DNA from: Marinobacter maroccanus
GTDB lineage: Bacteria > Pseudomonadota > Gammaproteobacteria > Pseudomonadales > Oleiphilaceae
Length of the DNA stretch: 64,000 nucleotides
Assembly (NCBI RefSeq): GCF_002933275.1
Contig: NZ_PSSX01000014.1
Coordinates: 1-64,000 of the forward strand
Direction of reading: 5' to 3'
Position numbers and translations under genes: made by a program. Positions 34,086 through 44,275 of this stretch are shown piece after piece. The notes under the pieces are model-generated. The model saw only the letters and a program-made list of their open reading frames with translations, was not told the origin of the DNA and searched no databases. Position 1 is the first letter of the stretch. Every line of letters starts with the position of its first letter.

Positions 34086-35186
34086 ATGCGCACTGCTTCC
34101 CGCTTTCTGATCGTCATTATATTTCTCGGCGTAGTGCTCGGAGGCATCTTCGGCTACAAGTTCTACCAGTTTGGCCAGATGCAAGAGCAGATGTCCCAGC
34201 CCCAGCCACCGGCCCAGATTTCCGCAGTTGAGGCTCAAAAAGAAGCCTGGACTCCGGCCATTAAAGCCGTCGGCAGCGTTGAGGCCGTCAACGGCATCCA
34301 GGTGGCCAATGAAGTGCCCGGCGTCATTGAGAACATCAATTTCGAATCAGGCGATGTAGTTAAGCGTGGCGACGTGTTAATCCGGATTGATGCAGCCATC
34401 GATGAGGCCGCACTTCGCACCCGTCGTGCCGAGGCACAATTGGCCGGGCAGGAATTCAAGCGGGTATCCGACCTGCTACCCAAGCGCGCAGTTTCCCAGT
34501 CTCAATATGATGAAGCCAAGGCCAACTTCGACGCTGCCCGCGCCCGTGTTAACGAAGCCGAGGCCCAGCTGAGCAAGAAGATTATTCGTGCGCCTTTTGA
34601 TGGCACTCTGGGTATCCGGATGGTCGACCAGGGCGAGTATATTGCCACCGGCACTCCCATTGTCGAAATCAACATGCTGGACCCGATCTATGTCGACTAT
34701 ACCCTGTCGGAGAAGAACCTGCCCAACGTGAAGACAAACTATCCGGTAGTCGCCACTGTCGCAGCCGTTCCGGAGCAGGATTTTGAAGGATCCGTCAGTG
34801 CCATCAACACCTCGGTTAACCCGGAAACACGGACTGTCAGGATCCGAGCCACGCTCTCCAACCCGGACAACCTGTTGCGCCCGGGCATGTTTGCGACTGT
34901 TCTGACCCAGCAGCCTGAGGACGACGAGGTTGTGACCGTCCCGCGCACAGCCATCTCCTACAACACCTACGGCGACTTTGTGTTTGTGGTTGAGGAGAAC
35001 GATCAGGGCAACCTGGTTGCTAGCCGCCGCACGGTAACCACCGGCGAAACCCGCAACACCCGTGTTGCCATTCTCTCCGGGCTGGAAGCCGGCGAAACCG
35101 TCGTCGAGAAGGGCTTGCTGCGCCTGCGCGCAGGCCAGCAGGTAGCCATCCAGGAAGAAGACCAGAAGCAGGGGGCATCTGAGTAA
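34086..35186 (+). CDS. RND efflux periplasmic adaptor (membrane fusion protein)
   Basis: This 366-residue protein has an N-terminal signal-anchor (about 3-24). It then shows the adaptor pattern: lipoyl halves (GVIENINFESGDVVKRGDVL and IRAPFDGTLGIRMVDQGEYI), a helical hairpin (about 100-155, EAQLAGQEFKRVSDLL) and a beta-barrel/membrane-proximal part. It links the inner-membrane pump to an outer-membrane channel. Its stop codon overlaps the pump start (TAATG), so the two are coupled. No outer-membrane factor is in the operon; a TolC-like protein encoded elsewhere must serve. Confidence 0.92.
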   Translation: MRTASRFLIVIIFLGVVLGGIFGYKFYQFGQMQEQMSQPQPPAQISAVEAQKEAWTPAIKAVGSVEAVNGIQVANEVPGVIENINFESGDVVKRGDVLIRIDAAIDEAALRTRRAEAQLAGQEFKRVSDLLPKRAVSQSQYDEAKANFDAARARVNEAEAQLSKKIIRAPFDGTLGIRMVDQGEYIATGTPIVEINMLDPIYVDYTLSEKNLPNVKTNYPVVATVAAVPEQDFEGSVSAINTSVNPETRTVRIRATLSNPDNLLRPGMFATVLTQQPEDDEVVTVPRTAISYNTYGDFVFVVEENDQGNLVASRRTVTTGETRNTRVAILSGLEAGETVVEKGLLRLRAGQQVAIQEEDQKQGASE

Positions 35187-38100
35187 TGCGCTTCACTGAC
35201 ATATTTATCCACCGTCCCGTACTGGCGACGGTGGTCAGCCTGCTGATTCTGCTCCTGGGTGCCCGGGCGGCCATGGAAATGGAAATCCGGCAGTATCCGG
35301 AACTCGAAAGCACCACGGTGACCGTCACGACCGCCTACCCGGGTGCCAGCTCCGACCTGATCAAGGGCTTCATAACCACGCCCCTGCAACAGGCAATTGC
35401 CGAAGCCAGTGGCATCGACTATCTGACGTCCACCAGTTCCCAGGGCACTTCCACCATCGAAGCAAAGATGGTGTTGAACTATGACGCCAACGCGGCGCTG
35501 GCGGAAATCCAGGCCAAGGTGGCGAGCCAGCGGAACGTATTGCCAGCCGAAGCTCAGGACCCGGTGATCACCTCTACCACCGGTGACTCAACGGCCCTGA
35601 TGTACATCGCCTTCTACAGTAACGAGCTGGCGGTGCCCCAGATCACTGACTATCTGACCCGTGTGGTCCAGCCCAGGCTGCAGGCGCTCTCCGGTGTCGG
35701 CAAGGCGGAACTGCTGGGCCGGAAATTCGCCCTGCGGGTGTGGCTGGATCCGGAACGCCTGGCGGCGGTGGATATGACGCCTCAGGAAGTGGTGGCAAAG
35801 CTTCGCGCCAACAACTACCAGGCCGCCGTTGGCAACACCAAGGGCACCTATACCGAAATCAGCATGACCAGCGACACCGATGTGGCTGATCCGGATGCGT
35901 TCCGCAACCTGGTGGTCAAGCAGTCCGATGGCACCCAGATCCGCCTGCAGGACATTGCCCGCGTTGAGCTGGGCTCTGAAACCTACGACCAACTGGCGCT
36001 CTACAAAGGCCAGCCGGCCACCTATGTCGCCATTGAACTGGCTCCCGGCGCGAACCCGCTGACGGTTGCCGGGCTGGTGAAAGACGAGCTGCCGGATATC
36101 GAAAGCCAGCTGCCGTCCGGACTGGATGTGCGCCTGGCGTACGATGCGTCTGACTTCATCGAAGATTCCATTAACGAGGTTATCCAGACACTGCTGGAAG
36201 CCATGGTCATCGTTCTGGTGGTGGTGTTCCTGTGCCTTGGATCGGTTCGAGCCTCGGTTGTGCCATCGGTTGCAGTGCCGCTGTCACTGATCGGCGGCGC
36301 CTTCGTCATGCTCATGTTCGGTTTCTCGCTGAACCTGCTTACTCTGCTTTCCATGGTGCTTGCCATCGGCCTTGTGGTGGATGATGCCATCATCATGGTG
36401 GAGAACGTGCATCGACACATCGAAGAGGGTGAGTCCCGCTTTGACGCCGCAATCAATGGTGCCCGGGAGATGGCGGTTCCCATCATTGCCATGACCACCA
36501 CTCTGGTGGCGGTATACGCACCCATAGGCTTTATGGGCGGGCTGGTTGGCTCGCTCTTCACCGAGTTCGCGTTCACGCTTGCGGGCACCGTGGTTATATC
36601 CGGCATTGTTGCCCTGACGCTCTCCCCCATGCTTTCGGGCAAGGTTCTGAAGCCTCATGGCAACCCCGGTAGATTCGAGCAGGTGGTTGAAAAAACCTTC
36701 AATGGCGTGGCGGCTGGCTACAAGTCTGCCCTGAGCTCGCTGATGCAGACCAAATCGGTTGTGGTTTTCTTCGCTATCGTCGTACTGGGCTCCATTTACT
36801 TCATGGTCTCCATGAGCCAGAACGAGCTGGCTCCCACGGAAGACCAGGGCATACTGTTTTATCAGGGGCTTGGCCCCCAGACCTCAACCCTGGACTACCT
36901 GCTCGAGCACGGCGATGAAATCCAGGAACGGATGTCTACGGTCCCGGGCTACAACGAGGACTTCATGATCATCGGTATTACCGGCCCCAACGCGGTATTC
37001 GGTGGCTTCAAGCTGGCACCCTGGAGTGAGCGGGAGATCAGTCAGTTTGAAGTCCAGCCGAAGCTGGATGCCGAGCTCAAAAACGTAACCGGTTTGCAAA
37101 CCGCCGTGTTCCCGCGCCCCTCCCTGCCGGGTTCCGGCGGTGGCCTGCCATTCCAGTTCGTGATTACCACCGGCAGCAGCTATGAGCAGCTGGATCAGGT
37201 AGCGGATGAACTGCTGGGCAAAGCCATGGGCAGCGGTAACTTCATGTTCCTGCAGAAGTCCATCAACTTTGATCGTCCGATCACCCGCATCAACGTCGAC
37301 CGGGACCGGGTGGCGGACCTGGGTCTGTCCATGCAGGACGTTGGTCAGAGCCTGTCGAGCATGCTTGGGGGCGGTTACATCAACCGTTTCAGCATGGAAG
37401 GCCGCTCCTACCAGGTGATCCCACAGGTTGACCAGCAGTTCCGGCTGGACGCCCAGGCGCTCAATGAGTACTACATTCGGGCGGATAACGGCGAACTGGT
37501 GCCACTGGGCAGCGTAGTCAGCTTCAGCCAGGATGTTGAACCGTCCAACCGTACCCAGTTCAACCAGCAGAACTCCCTCACTCTTGAAGGCGTGGTACAA
37601 CCGGGCGTCGCCGCAGGTACCGCCATGGATTTCATGGAACAGACTGCCGCAGAGGTGTTCCCGCAGGGCTTCAGCTACGACTACACCGGCCAGAGCCGCC
37701 AATTGGCCACCCAGGGCAGCGCCCTGATGGTGACCTTCTTCCTCTCGCTGCTGGTGATCTACCTGGTTCTGGCAGCGCAGTTCGAAAGCTGGCGGGATCC
37801 GTTCATCATCCTGGTGTCGGTGCCCATGTCTGTGGCCGGGGCCATGGCGTTCATCGTGCTCGGCTTCGCCACCATGAATATCTACACCCAGGTGGGCCTG
37901 ATCACGCTGATCGGGGTGGTGTCCAAGAACGGCATACTGATCGTCGAGTTTGCCAACCAGTTGCAGAAGGAACGTGGGCTTAACAAGGTGGATGCGGTGA
38001 TCGAGGCGGCGGCGATTCGCCTGCGGCCAATCATCATGACATCACTGGCGCTAATCTTCGCCATGGTGCCGCTGCTGATTGCCATTGGCCCGGGCGCGGA

Positions 38101-38275
38101 AAGCCGCTTTGCCATCGGCCTGACCATCAGTGCCGGACTGGGTATTGGTACCCTGTTCACCATCTTTGTGTTACCGGCGTTCTACATCCTGCTGGGCCGG
38201 GATCATCATGGTTCAGCCGCGGATGAATACGGCAACGGCTCCGGAACCGAGGGTAGTTCAGCTCCGGCCCACTGA
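35186..38275 (+). CDS. RND multidrug efflux permease
   Basis: This 1029-residue inner-membrane pump has the RND layout: one membrane helix, a large periplasmic loop, a helix bundle, and a repeat of the same. The TM4 region contains GLVVDDAIIMVENVHRHIE, with the two aspartates that form the proton relay. Drug substrates cannot be read from sequence. The last 70 bases overlap the 3' end of the convergent AraC gene. Together with the adaptor it forms a two-gene operon with no local repressor except possibly that AraC protein. Confidence 0.93.
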   Translation: MRFTDIFIHRPVLATVVSLLILLLGARAAMEMEIRQYPELESTTVTVTTAYPGASSDLIKGFITTPLQQAIAEASGIDYLTSTSSQGTSTIEAKMVLNYDANAALAEIQAKVASQRNVLPAEAQDPVITSTTGDSTALMYIAFYSNELAVPQITDYLTRVVQPRLQALSGVGKAELLGRKFALRVWLDPERLAAVDMTPQEVVAKLRANNYQAAVGNTKGTYTEISMTSDTDVADPDAFRNLVVKQSDGTQIRLQDIARVELGSETYDQLALYKGQPATYVAIELAPGANPLTVAGLVKDELPDIESQLPSGLDVRLAYDASDFIEDSINEVIQTLLEAMVIVLVVVFLCLGSVRASVVPSVAVPLSLIGGAFVMLMFGFSLNLLTLLSMVLAIGLVVDDAIIMVENVHRHIEEGESRFDAAINGAREMAVPIIAMTTTLVAVYAPIGFMGGLVGSLFTEFAFTLAGTVVISGIVALTLSPMLSGKVLKPHGNPGRFEQVVEKTFNGVAAGYKSALSSLMQTKSVVVFFAIVVLGSIYFMVSMSQNELAPTEDQGILFYQGLGPQTSTLDYLLEHGDEIQERMSTVPGYNEDFMIIGITGPNAVFGGFKLAPWSEREISQFEVQPKLDAELKNVTGLQTAVFPRPSLPGSGGGLPFQFVITTGSSYEQLDQVADELLGKAMGSGNFMFLQKSINFDRPITRINVDRDRVADLGLSMQDVGQSLSSMLGGGYINRFSMEGRSYQVIPQVDQQFRLDAQALNEYYIRADNGELVPLGSVVSFSQDVEPSNRTQFNQQNSLTLEGVVQPGVAAGTAMDFMEQTAAEVFPQGFSYDYTGQSRQLATQGSALMVTFFLSLLVIYLVLAAQFESWRDPFIILVSVPMSVAGAMAFIVLGFATMNIYTQVGLITLIGVVSKNGILIVEFANQLQKERGLNKVDAVIEAAAIRLRPIIMTSLALIFAMVPLLIAIGPGAESRFAIGLTISAGLGIGTLFTIFVLPAFYILLGRDHHGSAADEYGNGSGTEGSSAPAH

Positions 38276-39201
38276 TCCTGCAGGTTTCGCCGCCACTGTA
38301 CCGTTTCACTGGGCAACTCCCCGAAGTGTTCCCGGTACAGGGCGGCAAACCGTCCGAGGTGGGAAAAACCTGCGTCGGCGGCATACCAGGAGATGTGCGG
38401 CACGTCGCACTGGCAGTCCACCAGGCGCTGCCGAACCCTCATCAGCCGGTTACGCTGGTACAACCGGTAGGGTGTCATACCGGTTTCCCGCTTCATCAGA
38501 TAGTAAAGATTCCGTTCGCTTACGCCGGAGTGGCTGGCCAGTTCCTGCAGGTTGAACTCCCAGCCCGGCTCATACCTGATTTTTTCGATAGCCCTGAGCA
38601 ACCGTCGATCGAGTTTCGGGCACTGGCAGATGTGGGCCGATTGTTCAGCTGAACGCGTCAGGTTGAGGAAAAGCTCATTCGTGACCCTGATGGCATGAGC
38701 ATCATCCCGAAAGAAGGGTGACCGATGGAGATAACAGGTGATGAGCTCTTCGCATTTCGAGAGACCGGCGTCACTAAAGTCGGGGACAAGCGGGGCCGAC
38801 TTGCCCGGTTCCAGTCTGAGAATCAGCACGCTCGCTTCCGAAGGCAAACGCAATCGGAACCGGTCTTCCGGCCATGCCAGGACGAGCTGGTTCAGGGATT
38901 GCCAGGGCGCATCCCGTGTTGCGATCTCCGGGTTGCCGGCCCTCGGTAACAGGAAAACAGGGGCAGTCGCCCGGCAGCCTGTAATTTCCATGCCCTCAGC
39001 GGCATACAGACAGATCAGTCGGCCACGCTCAGTGCTCAGCGTCGACAGGGCCCCTACCTGATGCCCACTCCCCTCGAACAGGGTGCAGTCAATATCGTCA
39101 CAACCGGACAACTCGCGAATTGCGGCAAGCCACTCAGCAAGGGAGGCACGATTGAGTCGCAGGTAGGCATCGAGTTCCAGGTCTGGCACAGAATTTCGCA
39201 T
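38206..39201 (-). CDS. AraC-family transcription regulator
   Basis: This 331-residue regulator has a C-terminal double helix-turn-helix AraC domain (about 220-315), seen in ELASHSGVSERNLYYLMKRE and the second helix FSHLGRFAALYREHFGELP. The N-terminal 200 residues resemble the AraC-binding-like domain of regulators of aromatic or alkane degradation; the effector is unknown. ATG 39201 is preferred to a TTG at 39270. The gene is convergent with the RND operon, which it might or might not control. Confidence 0.85.
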   Translation of the reverse strand: MRNSVPDLELDAYLRLNRASLAEWLAAIRELSGCDDIDCTLFEGSGHQVGALSTLSTERGRLICLYAAEGMEITGCRATAPVFLLPRAGNPEIATRDAPWQSLNQLVLAWPEDRFRLRLPSEASVLILRLEPGKSAPLVPDFSDAGLSKCEELITCYLHRSPFFRDDAHAIRVTNELFLNLTRSAEQSAHICQCPKLDRRLLRAIEKIRYEPGWEFNLQELASHSGVSERNLYYLMKRETGMTPYRLYQRNRLMRVRQRLVDCQCDVPHISWYAADAGFSHLGRFAALYREHFGELPSETVQWRRNLQDQWAGAELPSVPEPLPYSSAAEP

Positions 39202-39310
39202 AGAAGTCCGGGGTAGAGATTTGCCCCTTGATAATTGAAACGGGGCCTCAGACCTAGCCAAATCTTGCAAAATGCCCCTGGAAAGGCATCCGACTCATCT
39301 AATCTTGATT

Positions 39311-40978
39311 TCAATCAATAAATAACGAAATCAGTTCCTGCCAGGGCGCAGGCCTGGCCATCAGGAAACCCTGGCCCCGGTGGCACTTTAACTCCCGCAA
39401 TCTGTTGTGCTGATCTTCGGTCTCGATTCCTTCGGCCACCACCTCCAGATCGAGTGCCTCGGCAATTCCCAGGATCGCCGAGACGATGCGGGGATCGCGG
39501 GATTTTCCGCCGAGCCGCCAGATGAACTGACGATCAATTTTCAACACCTGCACAGGAAGCGCATGCAGATAGGCCAGAGAAGAGTAACCGGTTCCAAAAT
39601 CGTCGATCGCGACCACCACTCCCTGCTCGCCGAATTCCCGCAGCCGGTTCAGGCACTGCCTCGACAGGTTCATCAGGTGCGTTTCCGTAATCTCGACTTC
39701 AGGTACCCAACCAACACTGCGAATCCGCTCAAACAACGGCGCCAGCAAGGCTTCCAGCCGCGAATCGGTAATCTGGCGTGCCGAGATATTGATGGCCAGG
39801 CCAAGTCCCTTGGGCAACTTGTCCGCGTGCGTTGAAAGGTCGGAGAGCACACAGCGCACCAGGTGTTCGGTCAATTCGTGAATATGGCTGCGCTGCTCGG
39901 CGATGGCGACAAAGTCCCCGGGCGATACCGGGCCGAATTCCGGATGGTTCCAGCGTAACAGTGCCTCCAACCCGGCGACCTTACCAGTCGCGAGGTGGTA
40001 CTGGGGTTGATAGACCACACTGAATTCCCCCGGAGCTGTCTTCAACGAGGCAATCAGCGCCTCGGAAAGACGCTGTCGGTGCCTCCCCCTTTCGGTGTCC
40101 GCGGCACTGTAAATCCGGTAGCAGGCCCGCCCCACCATCTTGGCCGTGTACATTGCCCGATCTGCATTCTGCAACAACTCGGCGCCGGTTCGGCCATGGT
40201 CCGGGTAGACGGCGGCGCCAACCGACGCTGACAGAAAATACTCCCGGGCACCCACGATGATCGGCGCCTGGAAAATCTGCGTCATTCGCTGACATACATT
40301 CTCCAGGTCCTCATCATTCTGCAGTTCGATGATAACCGCAAACTCATCGCCGGAAAGCCGCGCTACCAGATCTCCCTTTCGTAGAACGCTCTGAATACAC
40401 TGGGCCGCCTGCTGCAGCACCTGATCGCCGCATTCATGTCCGTGCAAGTCGTTAATAGACTTGAAAAAATCGAGGTCGACGTACAGCACGGCGAAACAGC
40501 CGCCGTCTCGCTCCCGCTGGGCCACGCGAGCCTTGAGGAATTCCTGGAACAGCGAACGGTTTGGCAGCTCCGTAAGCGGATCATAATAGGCCAGCGAGGC
40601 CAGGCGCTCATCGCTGGCAGCTATGTCCCCGACATCCGTGAAAATCCCTGCAAAGAACTGTCGCCCATCCCGGTGGACAGGATATATGGTCAACCATTGG
40701 GGATAGGTCTCGCCGTTCTTGCGACGGTTCCAGATCACCCCTTCCCAGCGCCCGTGATTGTCCAGGCTTTTCCACATGGCTTGATAGAACTCCGGGGAGT
40801 GCAGCCCGGAGCTGAGCACTGACGGCGCCTGACCAACCACTTCCTCGGCATGATACCCGGTCACCGATCGGAACATCCGGTTGACGTAGGCAATTCTGGG
40901 TTCCGTTGTCGACAGCATGATTGCCCTTGGATGGTTATCCACCAGGGCCCTGAAATCTTGTTGTTGTAATGCCTGCAT
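39311..40978 (-). CDS. PAS-GGDEF-EAL cyclic-di-GMP enzyme
   Basis: This 555-residue cytoplasmic protein has one PAS domain (about 10-120), a GGDEF domain (about 130-290) and an EAL domain (about 310-550). The diguanylate cyclase site reads LSGDEFAVI, an accepted variant of GGDEF. The phosphodiesterase side has GLEALLRW, EITETHL, DDFGTGYSSL and AEGIETE, so both sites could work. The PAS domain may sense redox, light or a small ligand. ATG 40978 is supported by GGGAGTG. The divergent neighbour is a PAS chemoreceptor, so both may respond to related cues. It could also feed into amyloid biofilm control. Confidence 0.9.
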   Translation of the reverse strand: MQALQQQDFRALVDNHPRAIMLSTTEPRIAYVNRMFRSVTGYHAEEVVGQAPSVLSSGLHSPEFYQAMWKSLDNHGRWEGVIWNRRKNGETYPQWLTIYPVHRDGRQFFAGIFTDVGDIAASDERLASLAYYDPLTELPNRSLFQEFLKARVAQRERDGGCFAVLYVDLDFFKSINDLHGHECGDQVLQQAAQCIQSVLRKGDLVARLSGDEFAVIIELQNDEDLENVCQRMTQIFQAPIIVGAREYFLSASVGAAVYPDHGRTGAELLQNADRAMYTAKMVGRACYRIYSAADTERGRHRQRLSEALIASLKTAPGEFSVVYQPQYHLATGKVAGLEALLRWNHPEFGPVSPGDFVAIAEQRSHIHELTEHLVRCVLSDLSTHADKLPKGLGLAINISARQITDSRLEALLAPLFERIRSVGWVPEVEITETHLMNLSRQCLNRLREFGEQGVVVAIDDFGTGYSSLAYLHALPVQVLKIDRQFIWRLGGKSRDPRIVSAILGIAEALDLEVVAEGIETEDQHNRLRELKCHRGQGFLMARPAPWQELISLFID

Positions 40979-41215
40979 GCACTGCTCACTCCCTTTTCGC
41001 AGCCCTGAACCTGGTCCCACCAGCTCCAGTCACCAGCATAATCAGTATCTGTCGCCAACCTAGCCACATATTGCAAAAACACGATTGTTACGACCAAAGC
41101 ACAAGAAAACGTGAAGAAACGTTCAACTTTTGCAATAACCGGATATCGAAAGGGCCCAAGGCAGTCGATAGTTGGTTGATGTGAAGACTAATGCTAGAAA
41201 AGGCAAGGACAATTC

Positions 41216-42847
41216 ATGCGAATCAACGAACCCGTCAGCCAAAAAGAACGGGGATACCCGGACCACTACCACCTGATCACCACCACCGACCTGCGCGGCA
41301 AAATCACCGCCGCCAATGAAGAGTTTGCCGAGGTCGCTGGCTATACGATTGACGAACTGGTCGGCCAGCCCCACAACCTGATCCGTCATCCGGACATGCC
41401 ACCAGGGGCCTTCGAGAATCTCTGGCAAACCATCAAATCCGGCGAATCATGGCGCGGAATCGTCAAGAACCGATGCAAGAATGGCGATCATTACTGGGTG
41501 GACGCATTTGTCACGCCAATCCGCAAAGACGGCGAGATTGTTGAGTTCCAGTCGGTTCGCACCCGTCCCCGACCAGATCAGGTTGCCCGGGCCGAGAAAC
41601 TCTATGCAGCCTGGAACCAGGGCAAAGTGCCTCGCCGATACCTGGCGATCAGCCCACCACTGCCACTGAAACTGGGTTGCCTCTATGGACTGCTGGCGAT
41701 CTCGCTTCTCTGGTTCGGTCTGTCCGAGCTCACCCTGCCCCATCTATTGATATTGCAAGGACTGCTGCTGGCCGTATTTGCAGTGCTGGTCTGGCTTACC
41801 CTTCCCATGATGCGCAGCGCGAGGGCAGCCTGCTGCGAGGCCCACCCGGCCATGCCCTGGATCTATACCGGTCGTCGGGATGAAGGTGCCTGGATCGAGT
41901 TTGATCGCCAGAAGCGGGACGCCGTCCTCCGGGCAGTCTCTGCCCGCATGCATGCAAATATCGGCAAACTTCACGGCCGAAAGCAACGCACGGTCGAATG
42001 GGTTTCGAATTCGGTGGCCAGTATTCGCAGCCAGCAGGATGATATTCAGGACATTACCCGGGCCTTTGAGGAGCTTGCAGAAAGCGTTCGTCGGGTCAGT
42101 GAACTGACTGCCCGTACTCACGAGGCAACAGACGATGCACGTCAGTCAGCGGGCCAGTGTCGCGGCCAGATGACATCCATGAACCAGTCATTGACGGACC
42201 TCAGGGAGCAGCTGTCTGTCGCCAATGAACGCATGCAGGCGCTGTCTGAAAAGAGCGACGCCATCGGCATGGTTCTGGACGTAATCTCGGACATCGCCGA
42301 GCAGACCAACCTGCTGGCTCTGAATGCCGCTATCGAGGCCGCCCGCGCCGGCGAGTCTGGCCGCGGATTTGCCGTGGTTGCCGATGAAGTGCGGGGCCTG
42401 GCACAGAGGACCCATGAATCCACCCGCAAGATTGATGAGATGATCGGAGCCCTGCAGACCGAGACCCGGGAAGTGGTTGAGGTGATCAGCAACGGCACCC
42501 ACTGCTGCCGGCAAACTGCTGGCATCGCCAGTGAAGCCAGCGAAACGTTGGAGGCGACACTCAGGGATGTTGATGTCATTACCTCCTGTACCCACGAGGT
42601 GGCCGGGGCTACCGAACAACAGGCCGCGCTGAGTGTTCAGGTTGAACGTCAGGCAGCACGGCTTCTGGAGCTCGGTAACCGGTCCGTCCAGAGCAGCGAA
42701 AACGCGCGGGAGGAGTCGGAACATCTGGGCAATAACGTGGATCAGGCCCAGTTGCTGACCAGTCATTTCCTGCAAATGCTGTGTGACCGGCTGTTGCCGG
42801 CAGCGGCACCAGAGAAGCGGCAACGATTCCCCGAGCCGACGCAATAA
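41216..42847 (+). CDS. Aer-like PAS methyl-accepting chemotaxis receptor
   Basis: This 543-residue protein has an N-terminal PAS domain (about 15-115, with [20 protein letters not shown]), two predicted membrane segments (about 150-205), and a cytoplasmic signalling domain. The hairpin tip is seen in [20 protein letters not shown] and [16 protein letters not shown]. There is no periplasmic ligand domain, as in Aer, so it likely senses internal redox or energy state through a bound cofactor. It is monocistronic or loosely linked to the DUF3301 gene. Confidence 0.9.
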   Translation: MRINEPVSQKERGYPDHYHLITTTDLRGKITAANEEFAEVAGYTIDELVGQPHNLIRHPDMPPGAFENLWQTIKSGESWRGIVKNRCKNGDHYWVDAFVTPIRKDGEIVEFQSVRTRPRPDQVARAEKLYAAWNQGKVPRRYLAISPPLPLKLGCLYGLLAISLLWFGLSELTLPHLLILQGLLLAVFAVLVWLTLPMMRSARAACCEAHPAMPWIYTGRRDEGAWIEFDRQKRDAVLRAVSARMHANIGKLHGRKQRTVEWVSNSVASIRSQQDDIQDITRAFEELAESVRRVSELTARTHEATDDARQSAGQCRGQMTSMNQSLTDLREQLSVANERMQALSEKSDAIGMVLDVISDIAEQTNLLALNAAIEAARAGESGRGFAVVADEVRGLAQRTHESTRKIDEMIGALQTETREVVEVISNGTHCCRQTAGIASEASETLEATLRDVDVITSCTHEVAGATEQQAALSVQVERQAARLLELGNRSVQSSENAREESEHLGNNVDQAQLLTSHFLQMLCDRLLPAAAPEKRQRFPEPTQ

Positions 42848-42897
42848 GGTAGGCTGGCGATCAACCCTCTGAGCAACCATGGAAGATCGCTGCAACC

Positions 42898-43212
42898 GTG
42901 ACTCTTGGAACCCTGTTCTGGCTGTTCGTGGCCGGATTCGCTGTCTGGTACTGGTGGCGCGCCAAAGCCATCAAGGATTTCGTGCTTCAGGCCGCGCGCC
43001 GCTACTGCAAAAGCATGGACGTGATGCTGCTGGATGACGCGGTATTCCTCCGTGGTCTCTGGTTCAAGCGCGACGATCAGGGCCGGATCCGCGTATGGCG
43101 CCGTTTCCTGTTCGATTTCACCTCCACCGGTGAGGAACGCTATACCGGTCGCATCATCATGCTGGGCCAGCGCATCCAGCATATGGAACTGGAACCCCAC
43201 CGGTTTTCCTGA
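42898..43212 (+). CDS. DUF3301 protein
   Basis: This 104-residue protein begins with GTG and has one N-terminal membrane segment (about 4-20) followed by a conserved soluble part (KSMDVMLLDDAVFLRG, VWRRFLFDFTSTGEERY). It belongs to DUF3301, found across gammaproteobacteria, with no known function. It ends about 130 bp upstream of the lipase gene. Confidence 0.8.
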   Translation: MTLGTLFWLFVAGFAVWYWWRAKAIKDFVLQAARRYCKSMDVMLLDDAVFLRGLWFKRDDQGRIRVWRRFLFDFTSTGEERYTGRIIMLGQRIQHMELEPHRFS

Positions 43213-43295
43213 ATACGCAGCCTCCCTGTCCTCACCCATTTGGGCGATTCCTGATCACGACGTTCGAACCAATAATCGACAACGCATCGACGACC

Positions 43296-43318
43296 GTCGG
43301 CTGCCTGACGCAGCCGTC
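43296..43318 (+). other. Stem-loop in the lipase leader
   Basis: GTCGGCTGC and GCAGCCGTC form a near-perfect 9-bp stem (one mismatch) around CTGAC, 23 bp upstream of the lipase ATG and just before the AGGAG ribosome-binding site. It may stabilise the lipase mRNA 5' end or be a weak regulatory site. Confidence 0.35.
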
Positions 43319-43341
43319 AACAAAAACAACAGGAGTCAAAC

Positions 43342-44268
43342 ATGCGTATTCGATTTACCACAGCAGTTCTGCTGGGGCTGGCCTTGCTGTCCGCCTCATT
43401 TCTGAGTCACGCCGGCTATACCCAGACCCGCCATCCGATTGTCCTGGTTCATGGTGTAACGGGGTTCAACACCATTGGCGGTCTTGTAAACTACTTCCAC
43501 ACCATCCCCTGGAATCTTGAGCGCAGTGGCGCACAGGTCTATTCCGCCAGCGTTTCCTTCGTCAACAGCAGTGAGCAGCGGGGCCAGCAACTGGCGAACT
43601 ACGTCAACAGTCTTGGCCATGCCAAGGTCAACCTGATGGCCCACAGCCAGGGCGCGCCTACCTCCCGGGTGACCGCAGCCCTGATTCCCCACCGGATTGC
43701 CTCAATCACCTCCATCGACGGCGTCAATAAAGGCTCCAAAGTAGCCGATGTGGTCCGAGGGATTCTTCCGCCGGGTAGCTATGTCGAAGGCGGCGCCAAT
43801 GCCATTGCCAACGCCCTGGGCGACCTGGTCAATGCATTGTCCGGAGCGAACAACCCGCAGAACGGGCTGGCAGCCCTGGAGACCCTCACAACCCCCGGCA
43901 CAACCAGCCTTAACGACGCCCTTGGCTGGAAAGGCGTGAACCGGAATAGCTGCGCCGGCACCAGTGAGGATGTCTGGATCGACGGCAACCGCATCAAGTT
44001 CTTCTCATGGACCGGCCGGGGCGTGTGGACCAATGTTTTCGACATTACCGATCCTTTCCTGGGTGTTACCGCACTGGCCTTCGGCAGCGAGCCCAACGAC
44101 GGTCTTGTGGGCGTCTGCTCCACCATGATGGGCCGGGTGATCGGTACCCACTACGACATGAACCATGTGGATGCTATCAACCACCTGCTGGGTGCCCGCT
44201 CCCTCTGGACCAACCCGGTCACCCTCTATCGCACCCAGGCCAACCGGCTTAAAAACCGCGGTCTGTGA
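43342..44268 (+). CDS. Secreted family I triacylglycerol lipase
   Basis: This 308-residue secreted lipase has a signal peptide (cleavage after SHAGY or near it). The nucleophile elbow is AHSQGAP (Ser102), with probable acid Asp253 (EPNDGLVG), base His275 (DMNHVDA) and a disulfide between Cys204 and Cys259. The oxyanion strand begins LVHGVTGF. It is a true-lipase relative of Pseudomonas and Burkholderia enzymes, which require a dedicated foldase for activation and are exported by the type II system. The foldase follows directly. Confidence 0.92.
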   Translation: MRIRFTTAVLLGLALLSASFLSHAGYTQTRHPIVLVHGVTGFNTIGGLVNYFHTIPWNLERSGAQVYSASVSFVNSSEQRGQQLANYVNSLGHAKVNLMAHSQGAPTSRVTAALIPHRIASITSIDGVNKGSKVADVVRGILPPGSYVEGGANAIANALGDLVNALSGANNPQNGLAALETLTTPGTTSLNDALGWKGVNRNSCAGTSEDVWIDGNRIKFFSWTGRGVWTNVFDITDPFLGVTALAFGSEPNDGLVGVCSTMMGRVIGTHYDMNHVDAINHLLGARSLWTNPVTLYRTQANRLKNRGL

Positions 44269-44275
44269 GGTGACC